Source: Nonomuraea purpurea (GTDB taxonomy: Bacteria; Actinomycetota; Actinomycetes; Streptosporangiales; Streptosporangiaceae). From it: a stretch of DNA of 64,000 bases. The position numbers and the translations under genes are program-made. The stretch covers positions 82,860 to 146,859 of the forward strand of contig NZ_JBHSBI010000033.1 of the NCBI RefSeq assembly GCF_042650645.1. The letters run 5' to 3'. Below, one piece after another: positions 24,744-32,685 of this stretch (position 1 is its first letter; every line of letters begins with the position of its first letter). The notes beneath the pieces are model-generated. The model saw nothing but the letters and a program-made list of their open reading frames with translations, ran no database searches and was not told where the DNA came from.

Positions 24744-25868
24744 TCACAGCCTTGCGCTGACCCCTCGCATCAGCATCCCGAACGACCAGGTCGCCAGGTG
24801 CTGCGGCAGGAGTGTGGCGCCGCGCAGCGCGGCCTCGCTCTGGAACAGGGTTCGCGGCCCGGAGATCGCGACGCCCTGAGTGGCCACCGTGGAGGCCAGC
24901 ATGGCCTGCCGCCTGCGACTCCGCTCGTAGGCGGGCAGGTCGGTGAGGGTTGGCAGCAGTGCCGAGACGTCTTCCAGGGCCTGGCCGGCGCCCTGCGCCA
25001 GCATGGGGGGCATCGCGTGCGCGGCGTCGCCGATCAGGACGCTCCGGCCGCGCCACCAGCGCAGCGGGGGGCGATGCCGGCGGTGCGGGAAGAGTTCGAG
25101 GTCCTTGTCCGACAGCGCCGCCAGCAGGTCGCGGACGGGCGAGGCCCACGAGCCGTACTGGCGCCGGAGGGTGGCCAGCGCCCGGTTCGGTCCTTCCGAG
25201 TCGTCGCCCGGCCGCCGGCGCAGGTCGATGAGCCACTGCACGAGGCCGTCGCCCGCGGGGTTCAGCCCGACGTCGCCCTGGCGGCCGAGGAACAGCAGGG
25301 AGCGGGAGCCGAGGTCGAAGGGCGCCGGGATCAGGCCCTGCCAGGTGGCCGAACCGGTCGGCCTGGCGTGCGAGCCGGGGCCGAAGAGCGCCGTGCGCAC
25401 CTGGGAGTTCACGCCGTCTGCGCCGATGAGCAGGTCGCCGGAGTACTGCGTGCCGTCCTCGGTCTCGATCCGTACGGACCGGCCGTCGTCGTGGAGGCGG
25501 GTGAAGCGGGCGCCGAAGCGGAAGATCTCCTCGGGCAGCCCCTCGGCGAGGCGGGTGAGCAGCACCGGGCGCGGGATCCCCAGTACCGGGGCGCCGAACC
25601 TGGTCGCCAGCCGTTCGGTGTCGACGACCATCAACGGGCGTCCTCGGGCGCTGCGGACGTCGATGGCGTCGATGCGCTCCCCCGCCCCGTCCGTCCGCAC
25701 GCCGAGATCGTTGAGCACCGTGGTGCCGTTGCTCCAGAGCACGATCGCGCATCCGCTCTCGCGTAGCGCGGGCGCCCGTTCGAGCACGGTCACCGTGTGC
25801 CCGGCGGCGAGTAATCCTCTGGCGGCCGCCACCCCGGCGAGTCCGGCCCCCACGACGAGAACGCGCAT
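24744..25868 (-). CDS. FAD-dependent monooxygenase (PHBH family)
   Basis: The 374-residue protein has an N-terminal GxGxxG Rossmann motif (VLVVGAGLAGVAAARGL) followed by ERAPALRESG. The GD motif is LLIGADGVNSQVR and the second FAD motif is SVLIGDAAHAMPPMLAQGAG. This is the aromatic/polyketide hydroxylase type that uses NAD(P)H and O2. The C-terminus looks complete. Its promoter region contains an unusually elaborate symmetrical operator (25880-25913) only 12 bp from the ATG, so strong repression is expected. The cognate regulator is not adjacent. Confidence 0.9.
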   Translation of the reverse strand: MRVLVVGAGLAGVAAARGLLAAGHTVTVLERAPALRESGCAIVLWSNGTTVLNDLGVRTDGAGERIDAIDVRSARGRPLMVVDTERLATRFGAPVLGIPRPVLLTRLAEGLPEEIFRFGARFTRLHDDGRSVRIETEDGTQYSGDLLIGADGVNSQVRTALFGPGSHARPTGSATWQGLIPAPFDLGSRSLLFLGRQGDVGLNPAGDGLVQWLIDLRRRPGDDSEGPNRALATLRRQYGSWASPVRDLLAALSDKDLELFPHRRHRPPLRWWRGRSVLIGDAAHAMPPMLAQGAGQALEDVSALLPTLTDLPAYERSRRRQAMLASTVATQGVAISGPRTLFQSEAALRGATLLPQHLATWSFGMLMRGVSARL

Positions 25869-25879
25869 GCCCACCACAC

Positions 25880-25913
25880 CCTCTACATTTAGTAGTACTA
25901 CTGATCGTAGAGG
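25880..25913. promoter_or_regulatory. Nested, concentric palindrome (operator) before the FAD monooxygenase
   Basis: A perfect 12-bp palindrome AGTAGTACTACT (25891-25902) sits exactly in the centre of a second inverted repeat, CCTCTAC (25880-25886) / GTAGAGG (25907-25913). Both dyads share the centre 25896.5, giving a 34-bp symmetrical site. It overlaps the probable 5' leader of the monooxygenase gene. Confidence 0.75.
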
Positions 25914-25926
25914 AGCATGGTCGTGC

Positions 25927-26376
25927 CTAGCCTGACGGCCTGGCCCGCCAGCGGATCAGGCTGACGGCCGCCGCGACCGCGAGGGCCATGCGCACCGCGT
26001 TGCCCGCCTCCCACATCAGCACCGCGTCATGGACACTGGCCACGCTCGCCGCCGGATCGCGGAACGTCGGGTTGACGCCGACGACCAGGATGCCCGTGCC
26101 CGCCGCCGCGATCGTGACGAGAACGGCGGCACGCAGCACCGGCCCCGCGCCGTTCCGGCGCACGCGGAAGACCAGCGTCCAGATGAGCACGAGCATGACG
26201 ACGCCGGCCGGAACGAAGTAGAACACGGGGCTGCCCGGCTCGAATTCGGCGGGCAGCGACCCGGGCGGCAGCCGCCACAACCACGGCATCACCACGATCG
26301 CCTCGTAGAGGTTGCCGAACACCCACCAGGCGATCAGCACGAGTACCGCGCCGCGGTGGCGGGTCACCGAACCCAT
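25927..26376 (-). CDS. Hypothetical four-TM membrane protein
   Basis: The 149-residue protein has four hydrophobic segments (residues ~9-32, 50-70, 82-102, 122-142), with a conserved-looking Trp-rich loop (VVMPWLWRLPPGSLP) after TM1 and NPTFRDPAASV after TM3. This layout resembles DUF1772/anthrone-oxygenase-like proteins, but key residues cannot be confirmed. Its ATG follows the phosphatase stop with no gap and has a GGAGG inside the upstream gene, so it belongs to the operon 27628-25927. Confidence 0.65.
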   Translation of the reverse strand: MGSVTRHRGAVLVLIAWWVFGNLYEAIVVMPWLWRLPPGSLPAEFEPGSPVFYFVPAGVVMLVLIWTLVFRVRRNGAGPVLRAAVLVTIAAAGTGILVVGVNPTFRDPAASVASVHDAVLMWEAGNAVRMALAVAAAVSLIRWRARPSG

Positions 26377-27105
26377 CTATGCCTCCAGGAGCCGGTCGCG
26401 GAGCTGGGCGATCAGCTTCGCGTCCATGGCGAGTACGTCGGTGACGTAGGAGCGTACGGACCCGTGGGCGGCCGTCAGGTCGGCCAGGACGAGACGCATG
26501 ACCTCGGCGGGAGCGCGGCCATACCCGGGCCAGCGCAGCTCACGGCCGGGGTTGGCGGCCTTCCATTTGGCGATCAGCCGGTCGGTGGCCAACTCGGTGA
26601 GGGCGAAGTCGGCGACGATGTCGTCCTCGGATACTTCCAGGAGGGCAAGGACGAGGGCCGCCACCAGCCCCGTCCTGTCCTTGCCCGACGCGCAGTGGAA
26701 CACCAGCGGCCCGTCTGCGGCGGCGATGGTCTCCAACGTCTGCCGGAGTTCTTCGACCCCGTCGAGGGCGACCTCCGCGTACCGGTCGGCGAGGAAACGC
26801 CAGGGGTCGGCGTCCGGGTCGATCTCGGCCTGGTCGTAGGGGCGGTGTTCGATGCTGAGGTTGACGTAGGCCAGCCCGTCGTGGTGCGGCACCCGGCCCT
26901 TGGCCCGGATCTCCCACGGGTACCTCAGGTCGATCACGGTGCGGATGCCCAGAGCGAGGAAGCGCTCCCAGTCCTCGCCCCGGAGCCCTGCCAGGGAGTC
27001 GGACCGGAACAGGCGGCCCCACCGTACGGTGCGGCCGTCGGCGCCCTGATAGCCGCCGAGGTCCCGGAAGTTGTGCAGGTTGTCGAACGCGAGGTGTCGT
27101 GGCAC
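26377..27105 (-). CDS. Tyrosine-protein phosphatase (PtpB/Y_phosphatase3 type)
   Basis: The start is GTG 27105, with an AGGGTGA site overlapping the end of the upstream gene. The 242-residue protein contains the N-terminal NFRDLGGY motif and DLRYPWEIRAKG. The catalytic P-loop is HCASGKDRTG with Cys138 as nucleophile; the extra Lys-Asp in the loop is typical of the MptpB-like phosphatases that act on phosphotyrosine and phosphoinositides. No signal peptide is evident. It is in an operon with a histidine phosphatase and a membrane protein. Confidence 0.9.
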   Translation of the reverse strand: MPRHLAFDNLHNFRDLGGYQGADGRTVRWGRLFRSDSLAGLRGEDWERFLALGIRTVIDLRYPWEIRAKGRVPHHDGLAYVNLSIEHRPYDQAEIDPDADPWRFLADRYAEVALDGVEELRQTLETIAAADGPLVFHCASGKDRTGLVAALVLALLEVSEDDIVADFALTELATDRLIAKWKAANPGRELRWPGYGRAPAEVMRLVLADLTAAHGSVRSYVTDVLAMDAKLIAQLRDRLLEA

Positions 27106-27115
27106 GGCGGTCACC

Positions 27116-27628
27116 CTAACGTGCCCGCCGGACGGTGTGCGCGTCCAGGTCGACGACGAGCTTGTCGGGAAAGCGAAGGTCCGCCCAGAACGCTCCCGGG
27201 TCACCCAGCCCGATCCGCGTCGTCAACCAGAGCGTCATCGCCATGCCGTGCGTGGCGACCACGAGGGGGCGGCCTTCGGCGCGTTCGAGGTGGTCGGCGA
27301 TCCCGGCGTCGAAGCGTTCGACGACCTCTGATCGCGGCTCCCACTGCGGATGATCCGCGCCTTCCACGTACGCCCGGCGTAGTTCCCTGAAGCCCCCGTC
27401 CCACGGTTCCACCCGGGCGACCTCGTTGAACCGGCGGTCGCGTACCACGTCGTCACCGCCGCCCAGGCTCTGCCAGGCTTTCGGCTCCGCGCTGGACACC
27501 AGGTATGCGTGCGGGGGCAGCGCGGCGATCAGGCGCCGGGCCGCGGCGTGGCCTTCGGCGCCGAGGTCCCATGCGTGCGGCGGTACGTCGGGGCCGAAGG
27601 CGGGCATGGCGTGGCGGATCAATATCAT
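27116..27628 (-). CDS. Histidine-phosphatase superfamily protein
   Basis: The 170-residue protein starts MILIRHAMPAFGPD, the RH(G/A) motif with the catalytic His at residue 6. It has an acidic loop region (PWDGGFRELRRAY) and the second conserved His in VVATHGMAMTLWL. These are the two histidines needed for phospho-transfer in phosphoglycerate-mutase-like phosphatases. The substrate is unknown. It is the first gene of a three-gene minus-strand operon with a 10-bp gap to the tyrosine phosphatase. Confidence 0.88.
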   Translation of the reverse strand: MILIRHAMPAFGPDVPPHAWDLGAEGHAAARRLIAALPPHAYLVSSAEPKAWQSLGGGDDVVRDRRFNEVARVEPWDGGFRELRRAYVEGADHPQWEPRSEVVERFDAGIADHLERAEGRPLVVATHGMAMTLWLTTRIGLGDPGAFWADLRFPDKLVVDLDAHTVRRAR

Positions 27629-27686
27629 CCCCACCAGTGGACCCGCCTGTCGTCTGCGGCGCAACCACCCGGCCAGGCGGAGGCCC

Positions 27687-28391
27687 TTAGGGGGTGACGA
27701 CCTCCAGGTCGCCGGAGTCGCTGGACAGCGCGATCACCCGCTGGGAGGCGGGGTCGCGGGCCGCGGTGATGTTCTGGTTGCCGGAGCTGCTCTGGGCCTC
27801 GATGCGGTACGGCCCCTGCGGCACGTGGATCACGGTTCTGCCCGAGTCGGTGGAGGACTCGACCTTGTCCGGCTGCCCGGTGAAGGCCACCGTCATGTTG
27901 CCGGAGTCGGTCCGCGTGACCACCCGCTTGCCGCTCAGCCCGCTGGCCTCGATCGCCCCTGAGTCGCTCTCGGCCTCAAGGGGGCCCGAGAGGTTCTTCA
28001 GCGTCACCTTCCCGGAGTCGGTGCTCGCCTTGACGCTCAGCCCCTTGGGGACCTCGACCTGGTAGCTCACCTCGCACGACACCCCGGGAGCTCCCAATCC
28101 CCACGTGGTGGGGCACTTGAAGGACAGGGCCAGCGTGTCGCCCTGCACCGGGTGGCTGGTCTCCGGCTTGTTCTTGCGCCAGACGAGCCGCTCCGTGACG
28201 CGAATGCCCTGCCGCTCCGACTCCACCACCTCGACGCTGCCGGCGTCGGCTTCGACTTTCACCGCCGCGACCTTGTCGGTGACGTCGTAGGAGACGGTGT
28301 CCTCCGACTCGGGGCCGGCCAGCCCGCACCCGGTCGAGACCGCGGCGAGCCCCAGGATGCCTGCGGCCATGGCCGTTCTCTTCATCCTCAT
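27687..28391 (-). CDS. Lipoprotein with DUF4097-like adhesin-type beta-helix
   Basis: The 234-residue precursor has a short basic start, a hydrophobic stretch and a lipobox (AVSTGC, Cys near residue 22), so it should be anchored to the outer face of the membrane. The mature part shows repeating TDSG/SDSG turns (KASTDSGKVTL, AESDSGAIEA, TRTDSGNMTV, SSTDSGRTVI, SSSGNQNI, SSDSGDLEV) about 20 residues apart. This is the right-handed beta-helix pattern of DUF4097/DUF2807 'putative adhesin' proteins. Its role is unknown. It lies 61 bp downstream of the LacI gene. Confidence 0.8.
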   Translation of the reverse strand: MRMKRTAMAAGILGLAAVSTGCGLAGPESEDTVSYDVTDKVAAVKVEADAGSVEVVESERQGIRVTERLVWRKNKPETSHPVQGDTLALSFKCPTTWGLGAPGVSCEVSYQVEVPKGLSVKASTDSGKVTLKNLSGPLEAESDSGAIEASGLSGKRVVTRTDSGNMTVAFTGQPDKVESSTDSGRTVIHVPQGPYRIEAQSSSGNQNITAARDPASQRVIALSSDSGDLEVVTP

Positions 28392-28452
28392 GACGCCCAA
28401 GTCTGGAACATGATCCCGGGGCGAACCTCCGGGACGCCCCCTGAGAAACCCC

Positions 28453-29472
28453 TTAGAAAGCGGCGGCGCCCTGCGGGTTGGTGGAGGAGCGTTCCACCAA
28501 CTGGGGTTGGAAGATCACGTGGCGGTGCTCGTGTCCGGCGAACTCGTCGGCCTCCTCGAACAGCATCAGCGCCGCCGTCCTGCCGAGCTGTTCGCGCGGC
28601 TGCCGGATGGACGACAGCGGCACGGCGGCCGCGGCGGCGTAGTCGATGTCGTCGTAGCCGAGGATCGCCACGTCACCGGGGACGCGCAGGCCGCGCTGCG
28701 TCAGCTCCTGCAGCGCCCCGAGCGCGACCAGGTCGTTCGCGCAGAACATCGCGGTGGGCCTGTCGGCGGGCGGCAGGCCGGCGATCTCCTTGGCGGCGGT
28801 GCGGCCGGTGTCGACGGTGAGGTCGGGCAGGGGGATGACGGTCAGTTCGTCGGCGGGGGTGAGCACGCTGACCAGCCCGTCGTGGCGCTCCTGCACCTGC
28901 CGGACGCTGAACGGGCCGCCGGCGAAGGCGATGTGGCGGTGCCCGCGTTCGCGCAGGTGCCGGCCCGCCAGCCGGCCGCCGAGCACGTCGTCGACGGCGA
29001 CCGCGCAGCCGCGGTTGTGCCTGCCGGAGCTGTCGAACACCACCACCGGGATGCCCCGCGCGACAAGCCTGCCCAGCCGCTCGTCCTGGCCGGCGGCGTT
29101 CACGGGCGTGATCAGAACCCCTAGGGGACGCTGCTCCTCGAACGTCTCCAGCAGCCTGGCCTCGCGGGAGGCGTCCTTGTCGCTGTTGAAGACCATCACG
29201 GTGAGCCCGGCGTCCTGTGCGGCCGCCTCGACGCCGCGCAGCACGTCGATGAAGAACGGGTTGCCCAGGTCGAGCGCGACCACGCCGATGGTGCGGCTGC
29301 GTCCGGCGCGCAACTGCCTGGCCGAGCCGTTGCGCACGTAGCCGAGTTGCGCGATCGCGGCCCGCACCCGCATCCTGGTCTCGGGCGCGACCATGTCGGG
29401 CCGGTTGAGCACGTTGCTCACGGTGCCGACGGAGACTCCGGCCAGCCGGGCGACCTCTTTGATGCTCGACAT
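28453..29472 (-). CDS. LacI-family transcriptional regulator
   Basis: The ATG at 29472 follows AGAGGA. The 339-residue protein begins IKEVARLAGVSVGTVSNVLN, a LacI helix-turn-helix with the hinge (LRAGRSRTIGVVALDLGNPF). A periplasmic-binding-protein-like sensor follows with VLITPVNAAGQDERL, FAGGPFSVRQVQERHDG and CANDLVALG. It probably senses a sugar. The strongest LacI-type operator in the window (40684-40697) is before the sugar-transport operon 11 kb away; control of that operon by this protein is possible but unproven. Confidence 0.92.
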   Translation of the reverse strand: MSSIKEVARLAGVSVGTVSNVLNRPDMVAPETRMRVRAAIAQLGYVRNGSARQLRAGRSRTIGVVALDLGNPFFIDVLRGVEAAAQDAGLTVMVFNSDKDASREARLLETFEEQRPLGVLITPVNAAGQDERLGRLVARGIPVVVFDSSGRHNRGCAVAVDDVLGGRLAGRHLRERGHRHIAFAGGPFSVRQVQERHDGLVSVLTPADELTVIPLPDLTVDTGRTAAKEIAGLPPADRPTAMFCANDLVALGALQELTQRGLRVPGDVAILGYDDIDYAAAAAVPLSSIRQPREQLGRTAALMLFEEADEFAGHEHRHVIFQPQLVERSSTNPQGAAAF

Positions 29473-29601
29473 CCGTTCCTCTGGGGTGCGCAGAGCGGCA
29501 TGACGTGTGGCGTTGAATCGTGTCAACACCTGGAGTGGTGAATCACCCCTGGTCGCCACCATGTCACCTTGGCGATCATAACGTACCGAGCCCTACCCGG
29601 G

Positions 29602-29615
29602 GTGAAACGATTTAC
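29602..29615. promoter_or_regulatory. Weak LacI-like operator in the lacI/mannosyltransferase gap
   Basis: GTGAAACGATTTAC (its complement reads GTAAATCGTTTCAC) is an imperfect dyad around a CG, resembling LacI-family sites. It lies between the LacI start (29472) and the divergent mannosyltransferase gene and could serve autoregulation. The match is poor. Confidence 0.3.
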
Positions 29616-29736
29616 TAACCCACTGACATCTGTCACCCCGGCCGACGCACCGCACGATGACCGTGAGGCGTCGCGCCGATCCCTCGTCCGTGTCAGGATG
29701 ATCGACTGTCGTTGCTCGGTCGAGAAGGAGAGTGCT

Positions 29737-30525
29737 TTGAACGACGAAGCCGCCGGCGCCTGGTTCCTGCCGTCACCGTGGCGGGAGGCGCGGGTCGCGG
29801 TCGTCGTGCCGACGTACAACGAGGCAGGCAACCTCGGCGAACTGGTGGAGCGGATCTTCGCGCTGGACCTGCCGAACCTGCGGTTGATCATCGCAGACGA
29901 CGACTCCCCGGACGGCACCGGCGCGCTGGCCGACGATCTGGCCAAGCGGGCGAACGAGGAGCGTCCCGACCGCATGGTCGTGCTCCACCGCAAGGTCAAG
30001 GAGGGCATCGGGCGCGCCCACATCGCCGGGATGCTGGAGGCGCTCGGGCGCGGCGACGAGTACGTGGTGCAGATGGACGGCGATCTGAGCCACCGTCCCG
30101 AGTACATCCCGCACCTGCTCGGCACGATCCTGGCCACCCGGGCCGGGGTGGTGATCGGCAGCCGTTACGTGGTCGGCGGCTCGTTGTCGACGCAGTGGGG
30201 CCGGCATCGGCGGCTGCTGAGCCGTTTCGCGGGCCTGTACGTCAACACGATCCTGCACCTGTCCGTGCGCGACCCCACGGGCGGGTTCAAGATCTGGGAT
30301 CGCGACGCGCTCGAAGGCATAGACCTGCACGCGATCCGCAGCGACGGCTACAGCTTCCAGGTGGAGATGAACCACCGGTGCAAGCAGCTCGGCCGCTCGA
30401 TCGTGGAGATGCCCATCCATTTCGAGGAGCGCAACGCCGGCTCCAGCAAGATCAGTTTCGCCGTGCAGGTCGAGTCGATGATCACCCCGTTCGCGCTGCG
30501 GTTCGGGCGGCGCGGCCGGCGTTAG
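29737..30525 (+). CDS. Polyprenol-phosphate mannosyltransferase (DPM1/Ppm1-like, GT2)
   Basis: This enzyme transfers mannose from GDP-mannose to polyprenol phosphate, supplying lipid-linked mannose for glycans and protein O-mannosylation. The 262-residue protein has the GT-A motifs VVVPTYNEAGNL, DDDSPDGTG, QMDGDLSH, GSRYVVGG, RDPTGGFK and SFQVEMNHRC, then FEERNAGSSKIS, in the DPM1 order. There is no C-terminal membrane domain. A TTG at 29737 is chosen as start because AAGGAG lies 6 bp before it and homology begins shortly after. The gene overlaps the convergent XRE gene by 4 bp at their stop codons. Confidence 0.9.
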   Translation: MNDEAAGAWFLPSPWREARVAVVVPTYNEAGNLGELVERIFALDLPNLRLIIADDDSPDGTGALADDLAKRANEERPDRMVVLHRKVKEGIGRAHIAGMLEALGRGDEYVVQMDGDLSHRPEYIPHLLGTILATRAGVVIGSRYVVGGSLSTQWGRHRRLLSRFAGLYVNTILHLSVRDPTGGFKIWDRDALEGIDLHAIRSDGYSFQVEMNHRCKQLGRSIVEMPIHFEERNAGSSKISFAVQVESMITPFALRFGRRGRR

Positions 30526-30971
30526 CCGGCGGGGTGGGCCAGGATCAGCACCAGCGCGTCGAGCAGCCGCTGCCAGTCGGACTCGCCGAGGTCGCGCCCT
30601 AGCGCGCCGGCGACGGCGGCCAGGGCTGCCACCAGGTTCGCGCGCACGACCTGCTCCTGTTGTTTCGTCATGGCGGCCAGTGCGGCGCATTCCCGCCGGA
30701 ACCTGCGGCCCTTGGCGAACTCCAGCAGCGACGGCGGCGGCGCCGGGGCCTCCCGGCCGGTGGTGTCCGGGTCGGCGAGGGTGATGGTCAGCCGGGTTCC
30801 GAGCGCGGCGGCGAGCCGGTCGAGCGCGGCGACGGTGGGGTTGCCGCGGCCGTTCTCCAGGTTGGCCACATAGGGCACCGACAGCCCGGCGTCGGTGGCG
30901 ACCGAGGCGACGGTGCGGCCGAGCGTGGCCCGCCGGGCCCGCAGGCGCTGCCCGAGTTCGACGTGATCCAT
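30522..30971 (-). CDS. XRE-family regulator
   Basis: The 149-residue protein has an N-terminal HTH_XRE domain (LGQRLRARRATLGRTVASVA, then SVPYVANLENGRGNPTVAAL) and a helical C-terminal part ending LVLILAHPAG. It is divergent from the MFS gene at 31042 with a CAGAAT-A-ATTCTG palindrome between them, so it likely represses that pump. Its TAA overlaps the TAG of the mannosyltransferase gene tail-to-tail. Confidence 0.88.
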   Translation of the reverse strand: MDHVELGQRLRARRATLGRTVASVATDAGLSVPYVANLENGRGNPTVAALDRLAAALGTRLTITLADPDTTGREAPAPPPSLLEFAKGRRFRRECAALAAMTKQQEQVVRANLVAALAAVAGALGRDLGESDWQRLLDALVLILAHPAG

Positions 30972-30984
30972 GGGTCTATCTTGA

Positions 30985-30997
30985 CAGAATAATTCTG
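30985..30997. promoter_or_regulatory. Operator CAGAAT-A-ATTCTG between xre and MFS genes
   Basis: A perfect 6+1+6 dyad overlaps a TTGACA box (30981-30986). A second, imperfect copy (GAGAATAGTTC) follows at about 31016-31026. Two spaced copies next to an XRE gene fit its own operator. Confidence 0.6.
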
Positions 30998-31041
30998 CGC
31001 ATGATCCTCTCTTGTGAGAATAGTTCGAGGGGTGACATGTC

Positions 31042-32241
31042 GTGATAGAAGCATTGCGGGTGCGCGACTTCCGGCTGCTGTGGACGGCCCGGGCGGTCGC
31101 CACCTTCGGCACGGGCCTGCTGATCGTCGCCGTGCCCGCCCACGTCTACGCCGTGACCGGCTCGGTGCTGGCCACGGGCGTGACGCTGGCGTTCGAGTAT
31201 CTGCCCGCCCTGGTGCTGGGGCCGTTCGCCGGGGTCGTCGCCGACCGGTGGGACCGCCGCCGGCTGATGGTCGCGACCGACCTCCTCCACGTCCTGGCGG
31301 TCTGCGTGGCGCTGGCGGCCCGCACGCCCGAGACGATCTGGCTGATCTACCTGGCGGTGCTCGGCCAGGGCAGCGCCGCGGTGTTGTTCAGGCCCGCGGC
31401 GCAGGCCCACACGCGGGCCGCCGTCGGCGACGGACCGGCGCTGACCAGCGCGAACACGCTCAACGCGGTCACCACCGGCGTGGTCGCGCTGGCCGCACCG
31501 CCGGCGGGCGGGCTGGTGTTCGCGCTGCTGGGCATCGAGGCGGTCGTGGGCGCCGCCGTGGGGGCGAGCCTGGTGTCGGCGGCGTGCATCGCGCGCATGT
31601 CGGTCCGCGTCCGCGAACGGGGTCTGCCGCAGCGGGTGCTCGCCGACCTGCGTGACGGGCTGGGGCACCTGCGGCGTACGGCGGTCGCGCGCGGCCTGCT
31701 GGTCGCCAACGGCGTCTACCTGCTGGCCAACTCGGCTCTGACCGCCCTGCTCGTGCCCTTCGGCGTGACCCGGCTCGGCGGGAGCCTCCAGGTCGGCTAC
31801 CTGCTGTCCGCGCTGGGCCTGGGGTATCTCATCGGGGCTCCCATCAGCAGGTGGGTGGCCGGCCGGTTCGGCGTCAGGACGGCCGTGGCCGCAGGGCAGG
31901 TGCTGGTCGCGGCGGCCTTCGCGCTCATGTTCAACGCCGGTTCGCTGCCGGTCGCGCTGGTGGCGGCGGTGCTGCTGGGGGTGCCGGGGGTGAGCGTGCT
32001 GGTGGCCGTGCAGACGTGGCTGCAGCGCAACACGCCCGAGGAGCTGCTGGGGCGGGTGAGCGCGGCCTTCCTGACGGTCGAGGCCGCGGTGACGCTGGCC
32101 GGTGCGCTGGCCGGCCCGGCGCTGAGCGAGTTCTCCGGCCTGCCGGTGGCCCTCAACACCGCGTGCGCGGTGACGCTGCTGTCGGCGCTGATCACGTTCT
32201 GGCTGGTCCCCCGACGCGCGGCGGCCGTCGAGCTCACCTGA
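31042..32241 (+). CDS. MFS transporter
   Basis: The 399-residue protein starts at GTG 31042. It begins VRDFRLLWTARAVATFGTGL and shows about 11-12 TM helices, with the motif-A loop GVVADRWDRRRLMVATD and the later NTPEELLGRVSAAFL loop. This is the same MefA/enterobactin-exporter-like group as the pump at 16814. It is probably an efflux pump under control of the divergent XRE regulator. Confidence 0.9.
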   Translation: MIEALRVRDFRLLWTARAVATFGTGLLIVAVPAHVYAVTGSVLATGVTLAFEYLPALVLGPFAGVVADRWDRRRLMVATDLLHVLAVCVALAARTPETIWLIYLAVLGQGSAAVLFRPAAQAHTRAAVGDGPALTSANTLNAVTTGVVALAAPPAGGLVFALLGIEAVVGAAVGASLVSAACIARMSVRVRERGLPQRVLADLRDGLGHLRRTAVARGLLVANGVYLLANSALTALLVPFGVTRLGGSLQVGYLLSALGLGYLIGAPISRWVAGRFGVRTAVAAGQVLVAAAFALMFNAGSLPVALVAAVLLGVPGVSVLVAVQTWLQRNTPEELLGRVSAAFLTVEAAVTLAGALAGPALSEFSGLPVALNTACAVTLLSALITFWLVPRRAAAVELT

Positions 32242-32302
32242 CCCCCACGGCGGCGGCCAGGCGCGCTACGGTGTGGGCACACGGCGAACAGGAGGGGGCT
32301 CG

Positions 32303-32647
32303 GTGCGCACCACGTTGCCTGCCGCGCTGCTCCTCCTGCTGTCCTGGTTCCTGCCCGCCACCGCCCCCGCCCAGGCGGCGGCCCAGGTCACGGCCGCGCC
32401 CGCGGCCCTGTTGCACCTTCAGGAGCATCCGGGGCTGCGTCAGGAGCCGCTACGTCACACCGCGGCGCAGGCCAGGCACGGCCTGGCGGCCCTGGCCGGC
32501 TCCGCGGGCCCGGCCGTGCTGCCGTCCGGGGTGCCGCTCGCGCGGCCCGGCTGGTCCGTGGTCGTCACGAACCGGCCGCACGGCGTTCCCGGCGACCGCC
32601 GTCCGGTGGCCGCGCCGGCGCGGGCGCCTCCCTCCACAGGGTACTGA
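32303..32647 (+). CDS. Small secreted protein
   Basis: The GTG at 32303 follows AGGAGGGGG. The 114-residue product starts with a classic signal peptide (VRTTLPAALLLLLSWFLPAT, then APAQAAAQ, cleavage after an Ala-x-Ala). The short Ala/Pro/Arg-rich mature part has no recognisable domain. It precedes the SecDF-like gene by 38 bp on the same strand and may be co-transcribed. It could simply be an unstructured exported peptide. Confidence 0.6.
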   Translation: MRTTLPAALLLLLSWFLPATAPAQAAAQVTAAPAALLHLQEHPGLRQEPLRHTAAQARHGLAALAGSAGPAVLPSGVPLARPGWSVVVTNRPHGVPGDRRPVAAPARAPPSTGY

Positions 32648-32685
32648 AGGTCCCTTTTCGCACTTCTGAGCCTGTGGAGGCTTTC

